Notes: a model not told the origin generated them from the letters alone. Shown: positions 32,596 through 42,313, counted from the stretch's first letter. The stretch is 64,000 nucleotides of DNA from Flocculibacter collagenilyticus (GCF_016469335.1 NZ_CP059888.1:2356001-2420000), one strand, 5' to 3'. Numbers and translations: made by a program.

Positions 32596-32819
32596 GACTT
32601 TCCTTGAATCATTTCACTTTAAAGACAATACAAAAACACTTCATGCACGAAGCGAGTTCATGTTTTTGCTCTGTTTGACCACCTTGCTCACATTAATACT
32701 GCCTAATCAAATAACCACATGATTTAGCTTAAGCCGAATATAGAAGCAAGAGGAGTTAAGTTTATAACGGAAAGAATTACTTGATTGTCCGCAAAGTATG
32801 CAACTTTCGACAGAGCTAA
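32596..32819. other. Intergenic stretch without a recognisable gene
   Basis: No frame with a ribosome site or familiar protein was found between the serine hydrolase start and the small ORF at 32841. Confidence 0.5.
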
Positions 32820-32916
32820 CGCCAGTAGGGGAGGTGCAAAATGCGTCAAAAAAAGACAATGACTGAAATGTATATGATGCTTTCTAGAATCAAAGCCACC
32901 TCACCTGCTACTGGCG
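32820..32916. repeat. Imperfect inverted repeat around a small ORF
   Basis: CGCCAGTAGGGGAGGTG at 32820-32836 is matched by the complement of CACCTCACCTGCTACTGGCG at 32897-32916, with small gaps. The left arm contains the ribosome-binding site of the ORF at 32841, so pairing of the arms in RNA would hide it. Confidence 0.5.
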
Positions 32917-32960
32917 ACTTATTCATTATAATTCCTTGCTATGCAACAATTGAAAGCTAA
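32841..32960 (+). CDS. Possible small protein (39 residues) with a strong ribosome site
   Basis: ATG at 32841 is preceded at normal distance by GGGGAGGTG, nearly a perfect Shine-Dalgarno match, unusual in this window. The frame encodes a basic, Met-rich start (MRQKKTMTEMYMMLSRIKA) and ends TIES. I do not recognise the product. It may be a real small protein or the remnant of a longer gene. Confidence 0.35.
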   Translation: MRQKKTMTEMYMMLSRIKATSPATGDLFIIIPCYATIES

Positions 32961-33041
32961 CCGTTTATACTGAACTAAAAATAAAGTCGCGTCTTAAATG
33001 AAAAAAGTTGAGAGCATTTATAAAAATGCACAATTTAATTT

Positions 33042-33297
33042 TTAGTCCACATCGATTAATGGCAAGCTATAATCATTGTTGAATATTGAACTATCAGAAA
33101 TCTCTTTACCATTTTCAAAATGATCTTTCGCGCAAATATAAAGGATATCGTCAACTGAGTCCTGTGCGCCATGCCAATGCCAATGCCAATCAAAATTAGA
33201 GTGCAAGTTCCCAGAAGCTCACCCTCTTGATTCAATATGTCAACTCTTCCTTTTGCACATCCAAATAAGAAAAAGATAAGACTAAAATTAATCTCAT
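33042..33297 (-). pseudogene. Small lipoprotein gene with two apparent frameshifts
   Basis: Three overlapping frames read as one protein if two single bases are restored. The first is in the T run near 33268, joining MRLILVLSF to FLFGCAKGRVDILNQEGELL, a lipoprotein signal with an LFGC lipobox. The second is near 33200, joining GTCT to SNFDWHWHWHGAQDSVDDIL. The frame then continues to IDVD and a stop at 33042. The restored product is about 85 residues. WHWHWH comes from three copies of a six-base unit (CCAATG), possibly a local expansion. I do not know the family. Sequencing error at the T run is an alternative. Confidence 0.6.
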
Positions 33298-33305
33298 ACT
33301 CAACT

Positions 33306-33761
33306 TTACGTGTCTAACGCTCTAAACCCCAGGTTTTCACTGCTAAGACAAAACCATTCTATTAACCTTTTACCTGATAGTTCAAGCACTACAAAGCCAT
33401 CATTAAATTCGATTTTTTGTAGCTTTCTACCAACTAAAGTATTCAATTGTTTAAGATGGGCATGTTCTGCCTCTAGCATTTCAGCTTCGAATTCATTTAG
33501 CTGCTCTTTAGACTCTGTTAGTGAAGCAAAAAAGCCTATATCTAATGCACCTTTTAGAATCGATTTTGAACTTCGGTATCTCCAGCAACTTGATAGCTCA
33601 ATCATAGTGTCGCTTTCAAACACTAAACGTAACATTTGGCAAATTGGTACAACTTCAATGCTCTTTATTTTCTTACCAACACACGAATAGGCTTGATAAA
33701 CACAGCCAAAAGCGACTAAGTAATTGATAACTAAAATAGCCGAGGCTCTAGAGGAAACCAA
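33306..33761 (-). CDS. Hypothetical protein
   Basis: The frame gives 151 residues from a TTG at 33761; no better start exists before residue 42. The body (about 28-150) looks like a genuine soluble protein with a two-fold pattern. One half is VGKKIKSIEVVPICQMLRLVF, the other VGRKLQKIEFNDGFVVLEL; both end in a short strand and a helix, suggesting an internal duplication. The first 25 residues are hydrophobic and may be misread. The function is unknown. It lies in a patch of decayed genes and may itself be incomplete at the start. Confidence 0.5.
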   Translation of the reverse strand: MVSSRASAILVINYLVAFGCVYQAYSCVGKKIKSIEVVPICQMLRLVFESDTMIELSSCWRYRSSKSILKGALDIGFFASLTESKEQLNEFEAEMLEAEHAHLKQLNTLVGRKLQKIEFNDGFVVLELSGKRLIEWFCLSSENLGFRALDT

Positions 33762-34010
33762 GCAGTATTTTTTGCGTTTATTACAGCAAGCTTATTAACG
33801 TTCCCCTCTAATGCTTGTGCATGTAGTGAGGGCTCAAGCAGAATATTTTTAATTCAAATCTTTTTAACACTTGTTTATTTGCTTGTACTGCCTGTAGCGC
33901 TTTTTGCCATAGGCGCTAGAAAAGGCATTCTACTTCTATATGGCGTGTTTTTTGTTTTATCTGCTTTTAGTCGGACATATTCTAGTTGCTTATTTTTTAT
34001 ATTGCCCTAG
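33735..34010 (+). pseudogene. Membrane-protein-like open frame lacking a start codon
   Basis: The frame is open from 33735 to the TAG at 34008-34010. It reads as a credible protein: a cysteine pair (NACACSEGSSRIF), a first membrane segment (IQIFLTLVYLLVLPVALFAI), then a second (GILLLYGVFFVLSAFSR...LFFILP). No ATG, GTG or TTG lies in frame before the first membrane segment, so it is probably a gene remnant or has lost its start. It faces, and slightly overlaps, the hypothetical gene on the other strand. Confidence 0.4.
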
Positions 34011-34075
34011 CCCCATTTTAGGCTTATGTATTTACATCAAAAATAAAGTACAACCACCGAATTAACGTATTCATT

Positions 34076-34570
34076 TTAACCAGTAACTTTGGCATACAGG
34101 TATTCATCAAAACGTTCCTTGTGCTTACATACCGACTGTTTAAGCACCCCTTCTAATGAATAGCTGGCCTTCTCCATCGCTCTTAATGATGCTTTGTTAG
34201 GAGCAGACACAGGATTATACAATCGCGTGATTTTGGTTGAAGAAAAAATAAAATCTGTAAAGTGAATAATCGCTTTTGTTGCTATTCCCCGCCCCCAGTA
34301 CTTTTCAGCAAGCCAGAAGCCCAGTTCAGCCGAGTGTGCATATTCAAGCTGCTGAGTATAAGCGCCAATTACCCCACAAAATACATCATCAACAATAATT
34401 GCTTTTACAATGCTATTTTCTTTACTGCCAACATTCACAAACCAACGCGCATCTTCTTGCGTATAGGGCTGCGGAATTCTTGATGAAAGATACCTTGTAA
34501 CTCGTGCATTATTTAAATATTGCACCAATAATTCTTGGTCAGTGTTTTCTAAGTTTCTTAGCTTAATCAT
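34076..34570 (-). CDS. GNAT-family N-acetyltransferase (RimJ/RimL type)
   Basis: The 164-residue protein matches the RimJ/RimL-like acetyltransferases: IKLRNLENTDQELLVQYLN at the start, ELGFWLAEKYWGRGIATKAI (the acetyl-CoA-binding loop Q/R-x-x-G-x-G/A region) in the middle and NKASLRAMEKASYSLEGVLK near the end. The substrate cannot be told. It is a single gene, convergent with none, at the edge of the decayed patch. Confidence 0.88.
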   Translation of the reverse strand: MIKLRNLENTDQELLVQYLNNARVTRYLSSRIPQPYTQEDARWFVNVGSKENSIVKAIIVDDVFCGVIGAYTQQLEYAHSAELGFWLAEKYWGRGIATKAIIHFTDFIFSSTKITRLYNPVSAPNKASLRAMEKASYSLEGVLKQSVCKHKERFDEYLYAKVTG

Positions 34571-34694
34571 ATAACTACCTAAATAAATCTAGCACTATAT
34601 CCATCACCTAGCTGCTCAGTCATGGGAATATGTTTAACACCTTATGTAACATTATGCTGCTATGTAAGTGCTAACTTAAAGCAAGTTAATAAAA

Positions 34695-34716
34695 AAGGCA
34701 GCTCAAAAGCTGCCTT
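34695..34716 (-). terminator. Intrinsic terminator of the fadIJ operon
   Basis: AAGGCAGCT/AGCTGCCTT with a four-base loop is followed on the minus strand by a T6 run (CCTTTTTTATT). It lies about 35 bases after the fadJ stop. Confidence 0.85.
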
Positions 34717-34749
34717 AATTTAAATACTTATTTGGTTGTTAGCTAGCGC

Positions 34750-36903
34750 TTAATAAAACGTTTTGCCATTTTCAGCCATTTTCACAAGTAGCTCTGCTGG
34801 CTCGAAACGATCGCCATAGCGCTGCTGATATGACTTAAGTTGAGAAACGAGTGCTGCAATCCCCATGCTGTCCATATATCTGAATGGACCGCCAAGGAAT
34901 GGAGGGAATCCAATACCAAAAATTGCACCAATATCACCATCACGTGGGCTGGCAATAATGCCTTCGTCAAGACAACGCGCCGCTTCGTTTAACATTTGAA
35001 CAACGCAACGTTGTGAAATCTCTTCAAGGTTGTGCTTGTTAGCCGGTGTTACACCTAAAGTTGAGTATACTGACTCATCAACTTGCTTCTTGCCTTTTTT
35101 CGCTTTTTTATCATAAATGTAGAAACCTTTACCGTTTTTCTTACCTTTACGATCATCAGCTTGAAGCTTGTCGAATGCAGTTGGCGCTTCAAAACGCTCA
35201 CCTAATTCTTTTTCAAGGATAGGAGAGATTTTCGCACCTACATCAATACCCACTTCATCTAATAATGTAATTGGGCCGACTGGGTAACCAAATTTCACAA
35301 GCGCTTTGTCAAGCGTTTCAACTGGCTCACCTTCTAATAAAAGGTTTGCGGCTTCGTTCATGTATAGCGCCAAAATTCGGTTTACATAAAAGCCTGCACA
35401 GTCTTTAACAACAATCGGCGTTTTGCCTTGTTTTCTAGCAAATTCCATGGTGGTTGCAATGGTTTGCGCTGACGTTTTTTCATGTGCTATTACTTCAACT
35501 AAAGGCATTTTGTCTACAGGCGAGAAATAGTGAAGGCCAATAACATTTTCAGGGCGCTCAGCTTTTTCTGCAATTTGACCAATTGGTAACGAAGACGTGT
35601 TACTTGCAAAAACAGTTGTTTCTTTGCAGTTTTCTTCAACATCTTTAACCATTTGCTGTTTTAGGGATAAATCTTCAAATACAGCTTCAACAACAATATC
35701 TACTTCATTAAATGCAGTGTAGTCTAATCCACCTGTTAGCATTGCCATTTGCTTTTGCATTTCTGATTTGCGCATAAACTTACGCTTAACTTTTTTATTC
35801 AATAAGCTATACGTGTACTTAAAGGCTGCACTAATACCTTTATGACTAATATCTTTAATACGCGTAGGCACGCCAGCCTTAGTTACTGTAACAAATGAAA
35901 TACCGCCGCCCATTAAGCCACCGCCTAATACACCCGCTTTTTTCACTTTTACTGGCTCAACACCATCCACACTGGTTTCTTTTTTCATTTCAGTGGTTGC
36001 GAAGAAAATGCTGCGTAGCGCTTTAGACTCTGGCGTCATACATAGCTCACCAAAGTATTGAGCTTCTAATGCCAACCCTTTTTGCATTCCTTCCTCAGCA
36101 CCTACTTGAATAACTTCAACGATACGTTCTGGCGCTGGGTAATTACCTTTTGTTTTGCTTAATAGCTTTTTAGTTGCTTGATCAAACAATACTTTACGAC
36201 CGAGTGGGTTTGTCTCTAACAACTTACCCATAAAGTCTAACGATGGTGTGTGCTCTGCACCCTTACCTTTTTTAGCAAGCTTAACTGCCGCTTCAAGTAA
36301 GATTGAATGAGGTACTACATCATCAACTAAGCCTGCTTTTTTCGCTTGTTTTGCTCTTAGTTGTTTACCAGTTAGCATCATGTCTAGCGCTTTTTGTAAG
36401 CCCACTAGACGAGGTAAACGCTGCGTGCCGCCACTACCAGGCAATAAGCCTAGCTGCACTTCAGGCAAACCTAATACTGTTTTATTATCGTCTGTACAAA
36501 TACGTTTATGACAGGCAAGTGCTAGCTCTAAGCCACCACCAAGTGCTGGTCCATGAATAGCAGCAACAACAGGGATCTTTAACCCTTCTAATTCGGCAAA
36601 CATTCTTTGACCAGTACGGCCAATTTCTGCTGCTTCTTCTGCGCTTGTGCAATTATCTAACATAGTTACATCGGCACCAGCCACAAATGAGTTATCTTTT
36701 CCGCTAATAATAACTAAGCCTTCAAGCTTATTATTTTTCTTTACGGATTTAAGAATAACGTCCATTTGATCAGCGAATTCTACTTTAAGCACGTTCATCG
36801 TTTCGTTAGGAACATCGATGCTTACTACGCCAATATTGTCATCTCTTATTTCAAGTGAAAACGCACTCACAGTTTCTTCTACCTTTTTATTTTCGTTAGC
36901 CAT
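34750..36903 (-). CDS. fadJ: Fatty-acid oxidation complex alpha subunit FadJ
   Basis: FadJ is a bifunctional enoyl-CoA hydratase / 3-hydroxyacyl-CoA dehydrogenase for beta-oxidation. The 717-residue protein has an N-terminal crotonase domain ([40 protein letters not shown]). The NAD-binding 3HCDH domain has [15 protein letters not shown] and [19 protein letters not shown], and a C-terminal helical domain follows. The start overlaps the fadI stop by one base (TAATG), so the two are translationally coupled. Confidence 0.95.
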   Translation of the reverse strand: MANENKKVEETVSAFSLEIRDDNIGVVSIDVPNETMNVLKVEFADQMDVILKSVKKNNKLEGLVIISGKDNSFVAGADVTMLDNCTSAEEAAEIGRTGQRMFAELEGLKIPVVAAIHGPALGGGLELALACHKRICTDDNKTVLGLPEVQLGLLPGSGGTQRLPRLVGLQKALDMMLTGKQLRAKQAKKAGLVDDVVPHSILLEAAVKLAKKGKGAEHTPSLDFMGKLLETNPLGRKVLFDQATKKLLSKTKGNYPAPERIVEVIQVGAEEGMQKGLALEAQYFGELCMTPESKALRSIFFATTEMKKETSVDGVEPVKVKKAGVLGGGLMGGGISFVTVTKAGVPTRIKDISHKGISAAFKYTYSLLNKKVKRKFMRKSEMQKQMAMLTGGLDYTAFNEVDIVVEAVFEDLSLKQQMVKDVEENCKETTVFASNTSSLPIGQIAEKAERPENVIGLHYFSPVDKMPLVEVIAHEKTSAQTIATTMEFARKQGKTPIVVKDCAGFYVNRILALYMNEAANLLLEGEPVETLDKALVKFGYPVGPITLLDEVGIDVGAKISPILEKELGERFEAPTAFDKLQADDRKGKKNGKGFYIYDKKAKKGKKQVDESVYSTLGVTPANKHNLEEISQRCVVQMLNEAARCLDEGIIASPRDGDIGAIFGIGFPPFLGGPFRYMDSMGIAALVSQLKSYQQRYGDRFEPAELLVKMAENGKTFY

Positions 36904-38216
36904 TAGTCCACCTCAACAATCATTGCTGCGCCTAAGCCACCTGCCGCACAAGCTGTAGTTAGACCAACTCCACCGCCGCGACGACGAAGTTCATTTATTG
37001 TTTGAGTAATCAAGCGAGTACCAGTTGCCGCAAATGGGTGTCCATACGCTAATGAACCGCCGTTCACGTTAAACTTAGCCATGTCAATTTCACCAATTGC
37101 TTTACTAAGGCCTAAGTTCTCTTGCGCAAACTTTTTACTTTCAAACATTTTCATATTCGCCAATGTTTGCGCAGCAAATGCTTCATGCATTTCAATTAAG
37201 TCTAAGTCTTTTAGTTCCATTCCAGCGCGCGCTAACGCGATTGGCGTTGAATAAGAAGGCCCCATCAACATGTCTTCCCACACATCAATGGCAGAAAATG
37301 CGAAGCTCTTAATGTAACCCAGTGGCGTTAAACCTAGCTCTTTTGCTCGGCCTTCACGCATTAAAATAACAGCAGAAGCGCCATCTGTTAGTGGTGTCGC
37401 ATTTGCAGCTGTTACTGAACCGTGTTTACGATCAAAAACAGGTTTTAACTTTGCATAACCTTCAACCGTAGAATTCGTTCTAATATTGTTGTCCATTTCC
37501 AGGAAATCTTTGTATGGTTCTGCATGAGCCACCATTACTTCATCAGCCATCAGGCCGCTTTCCCACGCTTTGGTTGCTAATGAATGCGAGCGATGCGCTA
37601 GTTCATCTTGGCTTTTACGAGAGATGTTGTGGGTTTTAGCCATTTGCTCTGCGGTTTGCCCCATACTCAACCCCGTTGAGTATTCTGCAACAGCAGGAGG
37701 AACTGGCATAATGTCTTTTAAGCCTAAACGCTTAATGATATTAAGGCGCTGCCCTAGCGTGCGCGCTTTATTTAAATCGACTAATGCGCGGCCTAACTTT
37801 TTAGATACACCAATTGGTAATACTGAAGAAGAGTCAGAGCCACCAGCAATACCAGTGTCTATAGTGCCAGCCATGATAGATTCAACCACGTTGGCTGCTG
37901 CTTGAAAGCTAGTTGCACAGGCACGGCTAACGCTGTACGCGTCGGTGCCAACGTTCATGCCAGTACCTAACACAATTTCACGCGCAATATTTGGCGCTTC
38001 TGGCATTTGCACAACTTGACCATAAACAACTTGGTCGATTTCTTGAGGATCTAAGCCGCTGCGCATCATCATTTCGCTAACAACCATTTTACCCATGTCC
38101 AAAGCTGGAACGCCGTGGAAATAAGTCGCTTGTTTTGCAAAAGGTGTTCTCAACCCTGCAACGACTGCAATACGCTCACCGCCAGCCGTTTTTAAATCTA
38201 TCTTTTTAGATGACAT
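36903..38216 (-). CDS. fadI: 3-ketoacyl-CoA thiolase FadI
   Basis: FadI cleaves 3-ketoacyl-CoA, the last step of beta-oxidation. The 437-residue protein has the catalytic Cys in [16 protein letters not shown], the conserved [19 protein letters not shown] (His) and [14 protein letters not shown] (second Cys). The length is typical of FadI, longer than FadA. It is the first gene of the pair, just downstream of a FadR-like operator. Confidence 0.95.
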   Translation of the reverse strand: MSSKKIDLKTAGGERIAVVAGLRTPFAKQATYFHGVPALDMGKMVVSEMMMRSGLDPQEIDQVVYGQVVQMPEAPNIAREIVLGTGMNVGTDAYSVSRACATSFQAAANVVESIMAGTIDTGIAGGSDSSSVLPIGVSKKLGRALVDLNKARTLGQRLNIIKRLGLKDIMPVPPAVAEYSTGLSMGQTAEQMAKTHNISRKSQDELAHRSHSLATKAWESGLMADEVMVAHAEPYKDFLEMDNNIRTNSTVEGYAKLKPVFDRKHGSVTAANATPLTDGASAVILMREGRAKELGLTPLGYIKSFAFSAIDVWEDMLMGPSYSTPIALARAGMELKDLDLIEMHEAFAAQTLANMKMFESKKFAQENLGLSKAIGEIDMAKFNVNGGSLAYGHPFAATGTRLITQTINELRRRGGGVGLTTACAAGGLGAAMIVEVD

Positions 38217-38242
38217 TGTTTACCGTCTCTTTTTAATATATT

Positions 38243-38257
38243 AGAGGTCAGACCTGT
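38243..38257 (-). promoter_or_regulatory. FadR-like operator upstream of fadI
   Basis: AGAGGTCAGACCTGT contains the palindrome AGGTCAGACCT, matching the core GGTCNGACC of gammaproteobacterial FadR sites. It lies about 27 bases upstream of the fadI start, where a repressor would block transcription. The match is seen in the sequence; binding is inferred. Confidence 0.65.
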
Positions 38258-38650
38258 TAAGTATCGATTGTATCTATTTAATTTAAAAATTCAACTTATC
38301 CGATTTAATAAACCTTATCTCTTCGCCTTGGTATTAAAACAAACCTGTGATGAATATCAATTTTAACCAAGCCACTACACTGCAAAATAACAGTTTGAAA
38401 ACAAACATTAGGCTTTTTCAATAGATAAAGTAAAAATCAAGCATTAAGCACTTGTTATTAACCTAATCGGTCCTTATATATTCTGGGATAAGTATAGGCG
38501 TTAAATGGTTACTCGTTTATTGGAGCTAATATTTTCTAATTTTATAGTTCAAATTAAATTGAACTATATTACCTCGACTTTTATCTATAGCTCATAAAAC
38601 GCTATTTAGTGCATGATTCAAACATTAATTTTGTGAGAAGTTGTAACCTT
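38258..38650. other. Intergenic region between fadI and moxR
   Basis: This AT-rich divergent region should hold the promoters of the fadIJ and MoxR/Bat operons. No further gene, repeat or clear hairpin was found. Confidence 0.5.
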
Positions 38651-39607
38651 ATGACAGCAAAGCATTTTGAACAATTAAAACAATATTTAGATTCTCAAGT
38701 TATTGGTCAGCACGCTCTGACCGAAAATATACTCATTGCTTTACTCGCCGATGGTCACTTACTTGTTGAGGGACCTCCGGGTCTTGCGAAAACCCGTGCT
38801 ATTAATGCACTTGCCTACGGTGTTGAAGGAAATTTCCACCGCATACAGTTTACTCCCGATTTATTACCAGCCGACTTAACTGGTACTGACATTTATCGCC
38901 CAGAAACGGGGCAATTCGAATTCCAATCAGGACCATTGTTTCATAATTTAATTTTGGCCGATGAAATTAACCGTGCGCCTGCCAAAGTGCAATCTGCTTT
39001 ACTTGAAGCCATGGCTGAACGTCAAGTGACTGTTGGTAAAACTACCTATCCATTGCCCGAGTTATTTCTAGTAATGGCAACGCAAAACCCACTTGAGCAA
39101 GAAGGCACTTACCCGCTGCCTGAAGCACAATTAGATCGCTTTTTAATGCATTTGAATATTGATTACCCAGATGCAGCAACCGAAATTGAAATTTTACGCC
39201 TAACCCGTGGTGAAGCCATAGGTGAAAACAAAGTATCACTTACGCCTATTTCTCAAGAAACGATTATTGAAGCCAGAAAAGAAGTGTTAAAAATTCACTT
39301 GGCACCTCAATTAGAAGAGTATTTGGTTGAGTTAATCATTGCTACGCGCCAACCACAAAAATACGACGATAATTTGGCTAAATGGATTGGGTTTGGTGCT
39401 AGCCCACGGGCAACTATCTCTTTAGATCGCTGCGCCAGAGCAAAAGCATGGTTGTCGGGTCGTGATTTTGTCGCGCCTGAAGATATACACGCAGTATTTT
39501 ATAACGTGCTACGCCATCGCTTATTGTTAACTTACGAAGCAGAAGCAGACGGTATCACGCCAGATACAGTGCTTTCTCGCATTTTAGAGCTTGTTGCTGT
39601 TCCGTAG
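38651..39607 (+). CDS. MoxR-family AAA+ ATPase
   Basis: The AAA+ chaperone-like ATPase of about 318 residues has Walker A (VEGPPGLAKTRAI), Walker B (LILADEINRAPAKVQSALLEAM), sensor 1 (FLVMATQNPLEQEGTYPLPEAQLDRF) and a C-terminal lid domain. The frame is open to a GTG at 38609, but ATG 38651 gives the usual N-terminus. MoxR proteins work with VWA-domain partners to insert metals or mature proteins. The next five genes encode such partners, after a 115-base gap. Confidence 0.92.
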   Translation: MTAKHFEQLKQYLDSQVIGQHALTENILIALLADGHLLVEGPPGLAKTRAINALAYGVEGNFHRIQFTPDLLPADLTGTDIYRPETGQFEFQSGPLFHNLILADEINRAPAKVQSALLEAMAERQVTVGKTTYPLPELFLVMATQNPLEQEGTYPLPEAQLDRFLMHLNIDYPDAATEIEILRLTRGEAIGENKVSLTPISQETIIEARKEVLKIHLAPQLEEYLVELIIATRQPQKYDDNLAKWIGFGASPRATISLDRCARAKAWLSGRDFVAPEDIHAVFYNVLRHRLLLTYEAEADGITPDTVLSRILELVAVP

Positions 39608-39722
39608 TTGATGTGGCGACAGATTAAAAAGTTGCACCCATTCAGCAATAAAGATGAGTAACAATGACCAAAGTAATACGTGTTACGATAATTAAGCATA
39701 TGTGTGATTACAGAGAGTTTTT

Positions 39723-40736
39723 ATGTCAGTAAATGTATCTCGCACTGAAGCATTAAATAATGAGCTAGAACAGCAACAGTGGATAAAGCAATGGCAGCAA
39801 TTTGCACATTGCCAAGGTGCTAATTTAACCTTGAAAGAGTTGCTGTACTACCAAAGTAAAACCCAGTTACTTGACCTAAAACCCAAACATGCCATTCAGT
39901 CAAAACTTGCTGGCAACTACCTTGCTAAAAGCAAAGGTAGAGGTATGGAGTTTGACGAGGTGCGCCATTATCAACCAGGCGACGATATTCGCACTATTGA
40001 TTGGCGAGTAACGGCTCGAACGGGAAAAACTCACACCAAGTTATTTAGAGAAGAGATGGAGCGCCCTGTTTTTATTCTGTGCGATCTCTCTTCTTCGATG
40101 TTTTTTGGCTCTAAACTACTGCTTAAGTCTGTTCAAGCTGCACATTTAACCGCCCTCATCGCGTGGAGCGCAAAACAACGGGGTGATAAAATTGGCGGCT
40201 TAATTGTTAATCAGTTTCAACATTTAGAATTTAAGCCTAAATCTCGCTCGCAAGCCGTACTGCAATTACTTCATGGGTTAATAGAATTACATCAGCACGG
40301 CCTTAACGCATTAAGTCGGTCACCTGAAAGCCATAACGCTGACTTATTTGAAGATGCTTGCCAACGATTACGTCGCATCGCTAAACCCGGCGCATTGGTT
40401 TATGTTATTTCAGACTTCTATCACTTAACTGAAAATGCCTTAAAAAATTTGGCGCAAATAAAGCAGCATTGCGACCTTATTGCTTGCGAAGTTACTGATC
40501 CGATGGAGCATCAACTTCCAAGTGGTAAATTTAATGGTGAACTGCTTGTTAATACTGGTGATAAAAAGGTGGCGATTAACTTAGGCAATCAACAACAAAT
40601 GCGTGCATACGAAAACGAAGTAGCCGCCTCGTTTACTCGGCAACAACAATTACTAAAGAAACATAGAATTGGCTTACAGCATTTTACTAGTGCAAGCCCA
40701 CTAGAGATTCAATTAAGAAGAAAGATTAATCGATGA
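39723..40736 (+). CDS. DUF58 protein (VWA-like MoxR partner)
   Basis: The 337-residue protein has the diagnostic DUF58 block (GRGMEFDEVRHYQPGDDIRTIDWRVTA, in parts about 78-104). A VWA-like fold follows with FILCDLSSSMFFGSK, a DxSxS metal-binding motif at about 120. There is no membrane segment. DUF58 proteins are always found with MoxR and are the presumed first contact of the ATPase. The gene overlaps the next by four bases (ATGA). Confidence 0.9.
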   Translation: MSVNVSRTEALNNELEQQQWIKQWQQFAHCQGANLTLKELLYYQSKTQLLDLKPKHAIQSKLAGNYLAKSKGRGMEFDEVRHYQPGDDIRTIDWRVTARTGKTHTKLFREEMERPVFILCDLSSSMFFGSKLLLKSVQAAHLTALIAWSAKQRGDKIGGLIVNQFQHLEFKPKSRSQAVLQLLHGLIELHQHGLNALSRSPESHNADLFEDACQRLRRIAKPGALVYVISDFYHLTENALKNLAQIKQHCDLIACEVTDPMEHQLPSGKFNGELLVNTGDKKVAINLGNQQQMRAYENEVAASFTRQQQLLKKHRIGLQHFTSASPLEIQLRRKINR

Positions 40737-41284
40737 GTGCTCCAACGTCTTCCAGTAATATAAATCCCATGCAACAAGCGCTTTCGCAGTTGCACGATAT
40801 TCAAACACCAGAAACTATTAGTCAGTTTCCGCCCGCTATTGGATGGTGGATATTAATGGCATTAGTGCTATCTTTTATTGCGATTACAGTTTGGCTGTAT
40901 CAGCGTCATCAAACGAAACATAGACAGCAAAAACTAGCTTTGGCTGAATTAAACCGTATTGCTATTTCTTCTGATACGGCACTGCAACAAATAAACGCGC
41001 TGTTAAAACGCGCCTGTTTAGCCTATTTCCCGAGAGAAAATATCGCGCATTTACATGGGGCGTCGTGGCAACAATTTCTTGATAGTCAGGCACGTTCATA
41101 TAAAGGTAAACCACTTACATTTAATTCCGAATGGCTAACATTGCAATACCAACCACAACAGAGTAATGCTCAAAAAGCGCCAGCAAGCGCGTTCAAACAA
41201 TACGCTGAACAATGGATTAAAACCGCTTTACCGCCCTCTTCTACTGTAATGAAAGCGCAAAAGCAGGAGGTTGTTAATGTTTGA
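40733..41284 (+). CDS. DUF4381 membrane protein
   Basis: The 183-residue protein has one membrane segment (about 34-54, WWILMALVLSFIAITVWLY) and a cytoplasmic helical domain with LALAELNRIAIS and LKRACLAYFPRENIAHLHG. I recognise it as DUF4381, a constant member of gammaproteobacterial MoxR/VWA operons with unknown function. It overlaps both neighbours and is probably translationally coupled. Confidence 0.88.
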   Translation: MSAPTSSSNINPMQQALSQLHDIQTPETISQFPPAIGWWILMALVLSFIAITVWLYQRHQTKHRQQKLALAELNRIAISSDTALQQINALLKRACLAYFPRENIAHLHGASWQQFLDSQARSYKGKPLTFNSEWLTLQYQPQQSNAQKAPASAFKQYAEQWIKTALPPSSTVMKAQKQEVVNV

Positions 41285-42311
41285 GTTCGCTTTTATTTGG
41301 GCGTTTATATTATTGCCACTTCCCTTTATTGTTCGAATGCTAATACCCGCAACGAATGAGCAACCCAAAGCAGCGTTGCACATGCCTGCTCTGCGATATA
41401 GTCCTAATCAAGCAGTGAGCATGAACAACGCTTCACAGCGTTCGTTGTTTATTCCTGCCTTAATTTGGTTATTGCTAATTACGGCGGCGGCTCGTCCACA
41501 ATGGTTAGGCGAGCCTATTGCCCTACCCAGCGAAGGGCGCGATTTAATGTTGGCGGTCGACTTATCTGGCAGTATGGATATTGAAGATATGGTTTTAAAT
41601 GGCAGCCAAGTTAATCGTTTAACAATGCTTAAAAATGTATTGGGTGATTTTATTTCAAGGAGGGTTGGCGACAGACTAGGACTGATTTTATTTGCTGACA
41701 CAGCCTATTTACAAACGCCGCTTACTTACGACCGAGAAACCGTTCGAACCATGCTACAAGAAGCGGTAATCGGTTTAGTAGGTGAAAAAACCGCAATTGG
41801 CGATGCCGTAGGCTTAGCAACTAAGCGTTTCGCTGATAAAGAGGAAACGAATAAAGTATTAATTTTGCTTACCGATGGGCAAAACACTGCAGGTAATCTA
41901 ACGCCTGAAGAAGCACTTACTCTAGCCGAAGAACACGATATTACCATTTATACTATTGGTGTAGGCGCTGATGAAATGCAAGTAAGAAGCTTTTTTGGCA
42001 ATCGTAGTGTAAATCCTTCAGCTGAGCTGGATGAAAACTTATTAACTGAACTGGCAAGTAAAACTGGTGGTCAATATTTTCGAGCAAAAGACACCGCTGG
42101 TTTGGCACAAATATATCAACAATTAGATGAGTTAGAACCAATCGCAAAAGATACAATCCAAATGCGACCGCTGACAGCTCTATTTTACTGGCCTTTAGCA
42201 ACAGCCTTGTTACTCTCAGTATTAATGGCATTAAGTGCACTATTCAACAATGTAATAATGAAAAGAAGTAAGTCACCTGATAAAACAGCTTCAATACAAG
42301 GAGCTAACTAA
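41277..42311 (+). CDS. VWA-domain membrane protein (BatA-like)
   Basis: The 344-residue protein has two N-terminal membrane segments (about 5-20 and 57-72) and a VWA domain starting LMLAVDLSGSMDIEDM, with an intact DxSxS metal-binding motif. A C-terminal membrane segment follows (about 300-322). The ATG at 41277 sits six bases after an AGGAGG ribosome site; a TTG two codons earlier abuts that site and is unlikely. It overlaps DUF4381 by eight bases. In the family it is anchored in the inner membrane facing the periplasm. Confidence 0.9.
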   Translation: MFEFAFIWAFILLPLPFIVRMLIPATNEQPKAALHMPALRYSPNQAVSMNNASQRSLFIPALIWLLLITAAARPQWLGEPIALPSEGRDLMLAVDLSGSMDIEDMVLNGSQVNRLTMLKNVLGDFISRRVGDRLGLILFADTAYLQTPLTYDRETVRTMLQEAVIGLVGEKTAIGDAVGLATKRFADKEETNKVLILLTDGQNTAGNLTPEEALTLAEEHDITIYTIGVGADEMQVRSFFGNRSVNPSAELDENLLTELASKTGGQYFRAKDTAGLAQIYQQLDELEPIAKDTIQMRPLTALFYWPLATALLLSVLMALSALFNNVIMKRSKSPDKTASIQGAN

Positions 42312-42313
42312 AT

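Noticed and set aside
32820-32916. Integron attC site
   Set aside because: The inverted repeat lacks the conserved GTTRRRY/RYYYAAC core sites and no integrase or cassette array is nearby.
31458-34075. A phage-defence or toxin-antitoxin island
   Set aside because: The patch has the look of an accessory region, but no nuclease, methylase, ATPase, toxin or antitoxin family could be recognised; what remains are fragments and orphan frames.
38609-38650. Longer MoxR N-terminus from the GTG at 38609
   Set aside because: The 14 extra residues lack family similarity, and ATG 38651 gives the normal start.
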